Shown piece by piece: positions 1-9,221 of a stretch of DNA of 12,121 bases. The translations under genes and the position numbers were made by a program. Under the pieces are notes generated by a model. That model was not told the origin of the DNA. It worked only from the letters and a program-made list of their open reading frames with translations, and ran no database searches. The DNA comes from Dactylonectria macrodidyma (taxonomy: Eukaryota > Ascomycota > Sordariomycetes > Hypocreales > Nectriaceae), in assembly GCA_020744425.1 (NCBI GenBank), contig JAGMUV010000076.1, positions 1 to 12,121 on the forward strand, given 5' to 3'. Within the stretch, counting starts at the first letter, position 1. Every line of letters starts with the position of its first letter.

Positions 1-1200
1 TTTATAGCTAGTAATAAGTACTTAAGTAAAAGGGATTATAATATCTAGTACTTAGGTCTATTTTAGCTTAATAGAGTTAAAAGTAATATAAGTAATTAAG
101 GGAATACTTATTATAATAGAAAATAAATTATCTTCTATAATATAGAATTATAAATAAATATAATTAATACTTACTAGGATTTAAGTAATCCTTATAAGTA
201 TAAAGCTATTTTAAAAGGATTTAAAAATAACCTTTAAAAGTTAGTATTAATATAGTATTCTAATTAGCTTAATAAAGAGAATTAAAAAAGGCTAACTTTT
301 AATAAAGACCTATTTCTTAATATAATATATAAGGAATTTAATATATAATAAGATAATGCGCTTAAGTAGCTAATAAAAGCCAAATTCACTAAAGAGGATA
401 TTATAAGTAATAAATATATATATAATTTTGCTAATATAGTCTTTACTAAAGAATGAGCCTTTAGAAGAATGACTAATTATTAACTACTACTTACTATATA
501 TACTTATTTAAATGCTAAACTTAAGGCTATTATAGACTTACTAAAGGAAGGGATAAGCTAGGTAGACTACCTTTTATACTTTAATAATAAAAAATGCAAT
601 CTTTAAAGTAAAATTAATACTAAAAAGGAAGTAAATGACCTTAAACTAAAACTATATTTAAATTAAATATATATATAGCCTAGTAAGTATTTATAGGCTA
701 TAGAAATAAAAGAGAAGATAAATCTAATAGTAAAATAAAAAGACCTAATGCTTACTAAGGGTAGAATAACTAAAATTAAAGATACTTATTAAAGTACTAA
801 AGATATAATAACTAGGATTAAGGCAAGTAAGGATGCTTATAATAGAGTTAGAACTAGCTATTATACTAATAGAAAAGATAGCTCTATTAGTAGAGCTATT
901 AATAAGATAATCATAACCCCCTATACTATATAAATAATAAGTAAGATAATTATAATAACTAGCTTAATAGAAAATAAAAACCAGATTACTAAAAGTAACT
1001 ATAATAATAAGAGAACTTATCCTTAGGGTAAGAAGAAGTAATACTAAGGGATAACTTATAAAATAGAAACTATAACTTAAGCCACTTTTAATAAAACCTC
1101 TAGTACTTCTTTTATTATTAATAAGACTAATAGTAGAAAGAGCTATATAGCTTAAAACTATGCCGTTATAAAGATAATAAAAGGTTTTAAAAATAATATA
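1..1200 (+). pseudogene. gag: gag-like region of the gypsy element (partial, degraded)
   Basis: Frame 1 (codons starting at base 1) is the least interrupted frame through about 1,200. It has roughly one stop per 15-20 codons from 361 on, against several times that in the other frames, and all of these can come from CAA, CAG, TGG or CGA by RIP. It is open at the left edge. Readable stretches include FTKEDIISNKYIYNFANIVF near 394-453 and a Lys/Arg/Ser-rich C-terminal part near 840-1,140. I could not find a clear CCHC zinc knuckle; a weak resemblance near 835-880 does not fit because one required Cys position reads AGA. Calling it gag rests on its place directly upstream of protease. At about 1,195-1,203 the best frame changes from 1 to 3, a -1 shift. 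Confidence 0.72.
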
Positions 1201-1202
1201 AG

Positions 1203-2698
1203 AAACTAGTTATAAATAGATATTACCTTATTAATAAAGGCAATAAGTCCTTTAATAATTCAAATAATAGCACTAATAATAATAATATAGCTAACTCAGC
1301 CTTTATTAATGCATTTTATATTATAAAAACCTTAAAGTAGTAGTATAAATCCAGCCTTAATAAAGGTCAAGTTATTAAAGCTATTAGAAGACCAGACTTT
1401 ACTAAGACTCTAAAGTGGAAAGTAAATACTTACTTTTATATTCTAATTAAATTTAATAATAAAGGAGATTCTTATAAAGTACATCTAAATATAGGCATAT
1501 TTACTATTCTAACTAATTATAATTAGTTAAAAATATATAGAAATAAAGTAATATAAATATATTAATTACTAAAAAAGGTAAATAGTATTAAAACTAGTAT
1601 AAAAGTGGATATAAAAGCTACTTTTAACTTTTATATATTAAGAATTATTAAAGAAAAAGACATTTTTATACATTTTATAATTAAAGCTAAAGTTATAAAA
1701 GGACTGGGTCTGAAAATACTTATTAGAACTAACCTATTATATAAATATAGTATAAAGATTGATTTTATTAGTAAAAGCATTATCTTTAGGTCAGCCTATA
1801 ATATAAGAACTAAGAGTAAGATTTTTAAAAAGAAGAAAGAGATTATTAATAAGAAGGTTATAAATATAAGAATAGTTATTATTAAACCTAAGTAAGTTAC
1901 TTTTATCTAAGCTAACTAAGTAAAACTGCTTACTAAGAATATAATAAAAGGAATAGAACTAAAAGCCTTTTACTTTAAATTAATATATCTAGCTATATTT
2001 AATACTATAATTAATAAAAACACTCTACTACTTATTTAAATATTTAATAATAATAGTAAAAGAATAGTTATTTATAAATACTAAAAACTTAGTTATATTT
2101 TTAATTATAATAATAATAAAGAAGCTTACTTTATTAATAAAATAAGTAGTTTTAAGTATTTATATAATAAGGAATTTAACTTAATTAATATACTTATTAT
2201 AAAAGCTAAAAAGGTAAGTATTAAAATTAAATAAAATATCTTTTCTAATACTTAAGAAGTTAATACTAGTATACTTAGCTATAGAATCTCTATATTAAAA
2301 GATATATTAGCTATTAAAAACTAATTTATAATTAATATTATTAATATTAATAAGAAAATAATAACTAAAGTTATTCTCTTAATAAATAAATATAATATTT
2401 ATAAAGATAAAAGTATTATCCTAATACTAAAAGAAATAAAGATATAAGTAAACCTTATTAATAAATAGTAAAACTAGAAGCAGAATCCTAAGAAGTACTC
2501 TCTTAAAATTAAAAATCACACTTTATTTAATAAAATCTATAAGAAACTCTATATATAAGGAAAGATAGGTTTTATAAACTAACTAATTATAATTACTTAC
2601 TTTATATTTATTATCTAAAGGATTATAAATAGTAAAAAGAAAGGCAGAGTTATTATTAACCTTAGACTACTTAATTAATTAATAATCCTAAACTGCTA
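1203..2698 (+). pseudogene. pol: pol, 5' part: aspartic protease and N-terminal reverse transcriptase
   Basis: Codons in frame 3 read through from about 1,203. The retropepsin active site (family motif D-T/S-G) is visible as Asn-Ile-Gly at 1,488-1,496, where Asp and Thr codons have changed. The second half of the fold follows in a stop-free run (1,605-1,895) with KGLGLKILIRTNLLYK, matching the protease flap-to-helix pattern ending G-T-D-x-L with Asp now Asn. From about 2,510 the reverse transcriptase begins, with a G-K-I block, an IFII block and KKKGRVIINLRLLN (2,631-2,672), equivalent to the family's GRVVVDLRALN. The frame stops at 2,696-2,698, where a DNA transposon sits in the codon after Asn-Cys; the other half resumes at 4,559. 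Stops are of RIP type throughout. Confidence 0.92.
1605..1895 (+). pseudogene. stop-free remnant of the gypsy protease domain
   Basis: A 96-codon stretch without stops in the pol frame. It is not a separate gene: its frame is the one used by the protease motif at 1,488 and by the RT motif at 2,643, and its first Met is an ordinary internal codon. The protein reads as the C-terminal two thirds of a retropepsin followed by a basic linker (KSKIFKKKKEIINKK). It stayed open by chance because few CAA, CAG or TGG codons occurred here. Gly-to-Arg and Asp-to-Asn changes in the ILIRTNLL segment (family pattern ILIGTDLL) show that it is mutated as well. Confidence 0.85.
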
Positions 2699-2740
2699 AT
2701 ATATATAATAAGCATACAGCGCATCTAAGTATGCAGCACA
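2697..2740 (+). repeat. Left terminal inverted repeat of the Fot1-like element
   Basis: 44 bp including the TA. It contains two copies of a 10-bp word (ATACAGCGCA and ATGCAGCACA) separated by TCTAAGT. It pairs with the reverse complement of 4,517-4,560, with only transition differences. The same sequence, less mutated, bounds the MITE at 11,534-11,961. Confidence 0.96.
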
Positions 2741-2796
2741 TATTCCCTAAAAACTCTTATCTTTTTATTTAAATATACATTTCTTAACTACCTAAC

Positions 2797-4452
2797 ATAT
2801 TATAATTAAATACTAAAGTAAAAACCCTTCTTACTCTTTAAGCCCTTTAAAATAATCTAAAATTAAGTATCTAAAGCACTACTAGTACTTATAACGTTAA
2901 AGAGTAAAGGCTTTATTACTAATAGAATAGCATTCAATCTTAATGTAATTAGATCCTGAAATCACATTACCTATCTAATTTAAAAGAATAGATCATTATT
3001 CAGTTTATTCTTAATCTAGATTTATGAGGATTTCTTTTATAATTATATAATATTAAAGAAATAGCTAACTAACTGCTTACTAACTATAATATATTACTTA
3101 TTAGTAAGTACTAAGCTTCTAACTTTATTAAGTAATACTAAGAGCTTAAGATATTTTTTTTTTATAAATATAATTATTAAAGAGCTAAATATAAAGATCT
3201 AATTATTATTTATAATTAGTTTAGGCTTATAAAGAATATAATTATAAAATATAGTATTAACTTAATTAATATTTATAACTTTAATAAAATTAGCTTTATA
3301 ATAAGTATAATTATAAATAGAATGGTTATTATAAGTATAGATAAGTATAAAAATCTGAAATTAGTATAGTTTAGAAACTAAGAATAGGTTATAGTTATTT
3401 AAGTAATTAATACAGAAGGCTAAGCGATCTAGCTATTTATTATAGTTATAAGCTAATATTACTTTATTAATTAATATTAAGAAAGTAACTTCTTAAGTAA
3501 TTAGGCTATTATAATAACTCTAAATAACTAGACTAATAATAAAATAAGTCTTTAGTAATTTAAGTACTTTAATTAATATATAAAGAATTAATTAACTAAT
3601 TATTATTATCTTTTAATTCTTAATAAGTATAAAAGTCATTATTTAATTAATTTTAAGAAATATTATAAAAAGAACTATATTATTATACTTTATATATTAC
3701 TTTATTTATTTTATTTACTTTAGCCTTTTAATATTAAGTGCTTTAAGCTACTTAAAAAAGCTTATAATTAAGAAATTAAATAATTAATTAAATACTCTAT
3801 AACTTATATTTTAAAGACTGAGTTCTTCTTAGCCTTTTATATTACTTACTAAGCTCTTATAATAATAAATAATATTAAAGGGGGTTTTTAAAGGATTAGA
3901 CTTATTCTTTTAGACTTAGAAAATGTTATATTAAAGCTTAATATATAGCTATAAATTCTAATACTAGCTAAAGAGAATATTAGCCTTTTTAACCCTTAGT
4001 TCTTAAAGACTCTAAAGACTATACTTAAGGCTAGTTTATAGTCTAAATACTTTAAAAGATAAATTAAAAAGTATTAAAGTAGCTTTCTAATATCTATTCT
4101 TAAAGCACTTAAGTTATTTTTAAAAGGAATAAAGTTAATAATATATTAAATAATATTATTAAAGTCTAAGAACTAGATCCTTTAATAAGTAAATAAGACT
4201 CTTAGTAAGTAATATAAAATAAAAAGAACCTACTTATAGAATAGAGAGAAGATAATTATAGAAGAAGGAAGAGAAGTAATTAATTAAATAGATATTAATA
4301 TATAAGTATATACTAAATTATTAAAAAGTAATAGCTAAAGAGGGTTAGTATAATTAAAGGAAAGGCACTATAGAACTTATAGAAAGACTAGCTATAATAT
4401 AAGGACCTATTGAATTATTATTAAGATATCTAAAGGAGAGTATAGCGATTAG
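2797..4452 (+). pseudogene. Fot1-like transposase, RIP-inactivated, full length (551 codons)
   Basis: Frame 1 reads as one continuous pogo/Fot1 transposase without frameshifts. The start is taken at ATA 2,797 (former ATG), the stop at TAG 4,450. Order: psq-type helix-turn-helix around residues 20-45 (LSI.....YNV pattern), CENP-B/Tc5-type DNA-binding domain about 55-125 (FILDLD, then KYNYQRAK), then the DDE domain. The catalytic triad is visible in IYNFNKISF (residue 163), LILNKYKSH (276, family LILDGHESH) and PFNIKCF (312, family PLDVGCF). All three Asp codons are now AAT, Asn; the last two are 35 residues apart. Between them lies the pattern of V.PGNREWVTVI, now with stops for Gln and Trp. 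The C-terminus has KGIKLII and NKTLSK blocks typical of these proteins and a former CCHC knuckle (525-538). Cut-and-paste transposition was its role; this copy is dead. Confidence 0.95.
4369..4410 (+). other. Former C-terminal CCHC zinc knuckle of the transposase
   Basis: In the transposase frame, codons at 4,369, 4,378, 4,393 and 4,408 are all TAT and are spaced as C-x2-C-x4-H-x4-C. TAT is what TGT (Cys) and CAT (His) become after RIP. The surrounding residues RKTS.NIRT fit the knuckle pattern GKTGHNART seen in some fungal Fot1-like transposases. The intact knuckle is inferred, not present. Confidence 0.75.
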
Positions 4453-4516
4453 TTTTAATTAATTAAATACTATATTATATTTTTATTTAAGTTCTTATAT
4501 TAAAGGTTAGAAAAAG

Positions 4517-4560
4517 TGCGCTATATACTTAGATGCACTATATGCTTATTATATATATTA
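4517..4560 (-). repeat. Right terminal inverted repeat of the Fot1-like element
   Basis: Reverse complement of 2,697-2,740 apart from transitions. It ends TGCTTATTATATATATTA, the final TA being the right copy of the target duplication. Downstream sequence returns at once to RT coding. Confidence 0.96.
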
Positions 4561-7500
4561 TCCCCTTTTTAATTAAGATAATATTATATAAGTAATAAAA
4601 GGAAAGGGATAGTACTTAGTCTTTAATAATATAGAGTTATTCTTCTAATTATTAATACTTATAGTATATTATAACTATATAGTTATTATTTCTAACTATA
4701 GATTAGAGGTTTTTAATATAGCCTTAATAAGATTTAAAAACGCTCTTACTTATACTTAAAGATTTATAAATAGGATCTTTAAGCCTTATAGCACTTATAT
4801 CTATATTTATATTAATAATATTATAATCTTTTTTAATATATAAGAAGAGTACTTTAAATATCTGAAAGTAGGCTTTTAGATTATTATAGAAAACTGGATA
4901 TATATTATTATAATTAAGTCATTTTTTATATTTCTTACTATCCGCTTTTTTAGCTTTATTATAAATAGTAAAGGAATATTTAAAACTTTTAATAGGTTAA
5001 ATACTTTTATAAAAATAGTTATACTTATAAATCTAGCTGCTTTTAAAATATATATTAGTATAGTTAGTTTTATTAAGAAAGGTATCTTATAATATAAAAT
5101 AAGAATTTAAAAACTTTAGAAAAGAAAAATATAGTTATTAAAAAAGGCATATAAAGAGTAGGAAATACCTAAAGAATTATTAAAAAATATCTATAAGTAA
5201 TAAACTAAGTATAAGACCTTTAAGCTAATAACTAAGGAAAGAGAGGCTTTTAATAATTTATAAAAGTTCTTTATTAATTAATACTTCTTCTATTATTATA
5301 ACCTTAAAAAACTATTATTCTTTAAAGTTAATACTTATAAAAAAGGCTTTAGCCTTTTTATATTTTAAATCTATAGAAAATAGAATAATAAGAGCATTCT
5401 AAAGTAATATATTATATTAATAGAATTAAAGCTAATCCTTTTTATATTAAAACTAATATTAAAAATAGAATAAGAATATAGCTTAATTAAGGCAAAAGTA
5501 ATTATAATAATATAAATAATTAAAAAACTCTAAAACATAATTTAATTAAATTATAATATAATTAATATTATTACTAATTATATAATAACTAAAAGTATTA
5601 TAATATATATTTCTTTAAATATAATAGACTTTAATAAAGCAAATCTTAAACTAGTAAAAATCGCTAATTACCTTTCTGCTTTTAACCTCTAGATCTTTTA
5701 TATTCTAAGTGCTTTAAATATAATGCTTAATATGCTATTATACTTACTAATATAGAAATTATACTATTATAATATAGCTAAAAGTAAGTTTAATAAGCTT
5801 AATACTAAAGCTTACTTAATAAAGGCTAAAGCTATTAATATTAAAATATTATTAAAAATAAAGAAAAGTATTCTCTAAAAGTATATTAAAAATACCTATT
5901 TTATATAAATTTATAACTATTTCTATAACTTATATTTATAATAAGAAAAGTATAAAAAAATATTAAATATCTTAATTAAACCTTTTACTCTTAAGTAAGG
6001 CAATTTCCTTTACTATATTAATATATTTAGTATATAATATCTCTATATTTTATAATTAGTAATTAGTATTATTCTTAAAGCTACTTATAATAATTATAAA
6101 TATATAGGATTTTACTATATAATAGCTAATCTTAATTATTTATATTTTTATTATATAGTAAAGACTATATATAAATATATTACATTTTACCTAACTTATA
6201 AAGAGAATTTAACTAATTAAAGACTAGTTCTAAAAGAACTATAGTTAGTATAGGCTGAATTATATCCTTTTTATATAATCTTTTTAGACTTTACTACTAA
6301 TTTACTAAAAGTAACTTCTAAAAGAATAATATAGATAATCCTAAGTTTTAATAAATTAGACTAACTCTGCTTAATTAATTATATCTTTAGTAAAAAGATA
6401 CTACTATTAGTAAGACATTTATTCTATTTAATAGAAGACTGAGTAATAATATTAGTAAGAATACTACTTTATAATAACTAGGGAATCTTAGTATATATCC
6501 TTAGTAATAAAGACCCTAAGTTTATATTTAGTATATAAAAGTCTATTCTTACTCTTTTTAAGATTAAATATTTTATCTTTATAGTATATTATTTATAGGT
6601 TAATAGAACTATAAAAAGAAGGAACTAGATAGTAAAAGCTAATATGCGATTTTATATAATAAAAAACCTAAATATATTATAACTAGTAATACTCTTAATA
6701 ATATAATTTAACCTTAATAATAGCCTATCTTAAGGTATTAGATAGTCTTTAAATAAATTAATATATAAATTTAAACTAAAGATAATAATTAATTTTATTC
6801 TTTTAATATATACTTCTAGTATTTAAATAGATAAAGAGGCTATTAATATACTTTAAAAAATCTATTACTATAAAGCCTAGCTCCTTATTAATACTATAAG
6901 AATAATAATAAAGATTAAGTATAACTAGCGCTATATATAAGTTAGAATTAATAAAAGGGATATAGTTTATTTATAGCTTTATAAAGGATACTACTTACTA
7001 GAAAAGCTAAAGAAGAAATAGTTCCTAATTAGAGCCAGACCTTATTATATAATATATAAAATCTATAAATAGGCATTTAAACTTAACTTCTTACCTTATT
7101 AGTATATTTACTTAATTATCTTAATCTCTTAGTTATAAAAACTAGAGTAAGGGGAGGACCTATTTAAAAGACTATAACTACTGCCTTTATTAATAGCTAT
7201 TAATAGATTTAAAATCGCAGACTATTAGGAAATCAAAAGAATTATCTTATAATACTATAAATAGTATAAGGAATAATTAAAGCAATAATTTCTCTTATAA
7301 TAAAAAGAGTACTTAGTAAAAGATAATAATTAGCTAGATAAAGCTAATATATTAGAGAATGCTTCTAAGCTAGTCTAAGAATACCTTAAGAAGAATCTTA
7401 TTAATTAAGTAAACCTCTTTAAAAAGAAAAAGATTTTGCTCTTTAAAGAGCTAAAGTTAACCCTTAAAAGATTAAAAGTGCTTTAACTTTAAAAACTATA

Positions 7501-7579
7501 ATAGTATACTAATGCTTATTAAATAGGGAAATAAGTAAAAGTATTAATAGATATTAAAGCTATACTTTCTAAGGCTTAA
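4559..7579 (+). pseudogene. pol: pol, 3' part: catalytic RT, RNase H, integrase and chromodomain
   Basis: Frame 2 continues the upstream pol frame exactly once the 1,862-bp insertion is removed. RT: Tyr-Pro-Leu at the junction, first catalytic Asp as Asn at 4,625 (YLVFNN, family YLTVFDA), and the YIDD box as Tyr-Ile-Asn-Asn at 4,808-4,819. RNase H is about 5,320-5,540 (former DxD region FKVN at 5,321; LKLILFILKLI block). Integrase: HHCC finger with His codons now TAT at 6,086 and 6,101 and Cys codons at 6,188 and 6,197. The core has Asp kept at 6,287 (DFTTNL), Asp-to-Asn at 6,506 (SNKDPKF, family SDRDPKF) and Glu-to-Lys at 6,614, giving DD35E spacing. A chromodomain closes the protein (7,220-7,400). 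No frameshift is needed over this part. The end at the TAA at 7,577 is approximate, since stop density rises from about 7,480. Confidence 0.94.
7220..7400 (+). other. Degraded chromodomain at the C-terminus of pol
   Basis: In the pol frame, an Asp-Tyr-Trp(TAG)-Glu-Ile start is followed by a basic stretch, then Phe-Leu-Leu with TAA/TAA where Arg-Trp belong, Lys-Glu-Tyr-Leu, and LDKANILENASKLV. This matches the chromodomain layout W-E-V-E...YLVKWKGY...TW...NL.NA..L...Y. The Trp codons that form the aromatic cage now read TAG or TAA. In chromoviruses this domain tethers integrase to chromatin marks such as H3K9 methylation. Confidence 0.85.
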
Positions 7580-7677
7580 TATTATATAAAGAACTAGTAG
7601 AACTATTAATTAAATTATAATTATTAAAAAACTAGTAATATATATTCTATTTATTAGATATAATAAATTTAATAAGT

Positions 7678-7684
7678 AAAGGGA
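7678..7684 (+). promoter_or_regulatory. Candidate polypurine tract and 3' LTR start
   Basis: AAAGGGA lies about 100 bases after the end of pol and is followed by TATTAATAG, which could be a RIP-mutated TG-type LTR start. Gypsy elements prime plus-strand DNA from such a tract right before the 3' LTR. This is a position-based guess. Confidence 0.3.
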
Positions 7685-7685
7685 T

Positions 7686-7844
7686 ATTAATAGTAATTAT
7701 ATAAATAATAAATAATAAAGTTATATTAATAGTTATTATATAAATATTAAAAGCTAAAAATAATATTAATAGTTATAATATAAATATTAAAAGCTAAAAA
7801 TAGTATTAATAGTTATTATATAGATATTAAATGCTAAAATGCTA
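7686..7844 (+). repeat. Four tandem copies of a 40-bp unit
   Basis: Units start at 7,686, 7,725, 7,765 and 7,805, each beginning ATTAATAGT followed by an A/T-rich stretch ATATA. The inner two are nearly identical and carry AAATATTAAAAGCTAAAAAT; the outer two are more diverged. Placement just after the possible polypurine tract suggests an array inside the LTR or 3' untranslated region. Confidence 0.85.
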
Positions 7845-8080
7845 GTTATTAACTTATACTAATTAATAACTAATGCTTTTACTAGACTATTAATAGCTAG
7901 TAGAAATATCCTTAAATAACTATTACTAGCTAGTAAGTAGCTAAAGTTAATAGCTATTATTATTAATAAAAGAAATCTAACTCTAAAGTTATTATAGAAG
8001 TTAACTTAAGCCTTTTAATACTATATAACCTTAGCTTAAAGATTAAAAGCTATTAAAATTAACTAATTATTAATAATTAT

Positions 8081-8385
8081 ATTACTATACTATTAATTCT
8101 ATCCTTCCTTTTCTTTATTAAATCTAAAATCTTTTAATTATAAAATAAATACTATTACTTTTAATCTTATATTAGTAAAGATATTATTATACTATTAATT
8201 CTACTCTTTACTTTCTTTATTAAACTTAAATCCCTTAGTTATAAATTATATACTATTATTTTTAACCTAATACTAGTAAAAGCACTATTTATACTATTAA
8301 AAGTACCTATCCCTTTCTTTCTTTTCTTTATCCTTTAGAAATATATAATTATTAACTCTATATTACTATTATTTATTAGAATATT
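8081..8385 (+). repeat. Degenerate ~101-bp tandem repeat (two good copies, one partial)
   Basis: Copy 1 starts at 8,081 and copy 2 at 8,183, both with ATACTATTAATTCTA, then a C/T-rich block with TTTCTTTATTAAA, TTATAAA, TACTATTA and a TTAGTAAA or CTAGTAAA end. A third copy starting near 8,284 keeps TATACTATTAA and the CCTTTCTTTC block but diverges after that. The pyrimidine-rich part is on the + strand. Confidence 0.75.
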
Positions 8386-9158
8386 ATTAAAATTAATATT
8401 ATTAAAATCTCTTTAAAATATTTAATTAATATAAGTAATAATAATAATAAAAATACTAATAAATACTTTTTATAACTATTAAAAATAATAATCTAAGTAA
8501 TATTATTATAAAAACCTATTAGCCTATTAATAGCCTATAAAGAGAGTATAATAAAACCGCTTAAAGCTATTAAAAAGGCATTAATCCCCTTACTAAAACT
8601 AGCATATCCCTCTTCTCTAATACTAAAACTAGTAGGACTATCTTTTCTAACTCTAGTACTATTAGATTTAGATATACTACTAGTAAAACTAGCACTCCTA
8701 TCTGTAGAGAAGGCAGCAGCCTCTGGATTAGCTATACTAGCTTCTCTAGAGGTAGTAAGCCCTAAATCCCTATCTTAAGCACTAAGAAAATAGCCAAATT
8801 CCGCAAACTCTTTAAAGAGAAGGAGAAAGCTATTACACTTAGTATCCGCAGAGTTAAAACCAGCAGCTAGTCTAATAAATATAATAGCTAACCTTTAAAT
8901 GCTAATTAATGCCTTTAGGTAACTTAAAATACCCAGGCTATTAGTAAAAATAATATAAATACTACTAAAGCTATAGATATTAAGAAAGATAAAGAAATTA
9001 ATAATAATAAAGACTCTATTAAAAATAGTAATATTATAAATAAAGAAGATACTAAAGAAGATAGATATAATAATAGTAAGAATGAATCTACTTTAGATAA
9101 TAATAAAGATATAGATTAAGAAAGTCCTAAAAGCGCAGACTAGCCTTCTAAAGTTAAA

Positions 9159-9221
9159 TCTAATAATAAATAGAGTAAAGCTAATAATAAGTAGAATAAA
9201 GCTAATAAAGAGTAGGATAAA
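9159..9221 (+). repeat. Three 21-bp tandem repeats coding a 7-residue unit
   Basis: Units 9,159-9,179, 9,180-9,200 and 9,201-9,221 are in phase with the coding frame. Each reads (Ser/Ala)-Asn-Asn/Lys-Lys/Glu-stop-x-Lys, with TAG at the same fifth position, most simply a former TGG (Trp) or CAG (Gln). Confidence 0.85.

Larger units (their letters stand above)
2697..4560 (+). mobile_element. Fot1/pogo-class (Tc1/mariner superfamily) DNA transposon inserted in gypsy RT, with TA target duplication
   Basis: Full-length element of 1,860 bp (2,699-4,558) flanked by TA at 2,697-2,698 and 4,559-4,560. The ends are 44-bp inverted repeats, counting the TA, that begin TAATATATATAATAAGCAT on both sides; later mismatches are all C/T or A/G transitions. 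Inside is one transposase frame on the + strand. Size, TA target, TIR length and transposase type match Fot1-like elements of filamentous fungi. The insertion lies inside the RT of the surrounding retrotransposon, so it is younger than that element, and both carry the same RIP pattern, so RIP acted on it after (or also after) insertion. Confidence 0.96.
1..7684 (+). mobile_element. Ty3/gypsy chromovirus LTR retrotransposon, RIP-degraded, 5'-truncated by the window edge
   Basis: Domains read in the order gag, protease, reverse transcriptase, RNase H, integrase, chromodomain, which is the Ty3/gypsy order; the chromodomain after integrase marks the chromovirus group. The gag frame is already open at base 1, so the 5' LTR, primer binding site and gag start lie outside the window. 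Coding sequence fades at about 7,579 and a short purine run (7,678-7,684) may be the polypurine tract before a 3' LTR. The copy is interrupted at 2,697 by a Fot1-like DNA transposon. Mutations are almost all C-to-T or G-to-A, with stops at former Gln, Trp and Arg codons and catalytic Asp changed to Asn, so the copy cannot be active. Family assignment is by motif reading only; the right boundary is uncertain. Confidence 0.93.
7580..8520. other. Non-coding spacer with tandem repeats, possibly 3' LTR sequence
   Basis: No frame reads as protein here. The stretch contains a purine run followed by a 4 x 40-bp tandem repeat (7,686-7,844) and a roughly 101-bp tandem repeat (8,081-8,385). Position directly after pol makes LTR or 3' untranslated sequence the natural reading, but the 5' LTR that would prove it is outside the window. 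Confidence 0.5.

Noticed and set aside
835..880. CCHC zinc knuckle in gag
   Set aside because: The pattern looks tempting (Y-N-R-V-R-T-S-Y-Y), but a required Cys position is AGA, which cannot arise from TGC/TGT by RIP.
1185..1191. Slippery heptamer T TTT AAA for programmed -1 frameshifting
   Set aside because: It does not allow re-pairing of the second codon (AAA onto TAA), and the sequence is mutated, so the functional site cannot be judged from this copy.
1605..1895. The same stretch as an intact independent small gene
   Set aside because: It is in frame with protease and RT motifs on both sides and reads as part of the retropepsin domain, so it is a leftover stop-free piece of pol.
7686..7844. 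CRISPR-like array
   Set aside because: The 40-bp units follow each other directly with no unique spacers and have diverged along their whole length.
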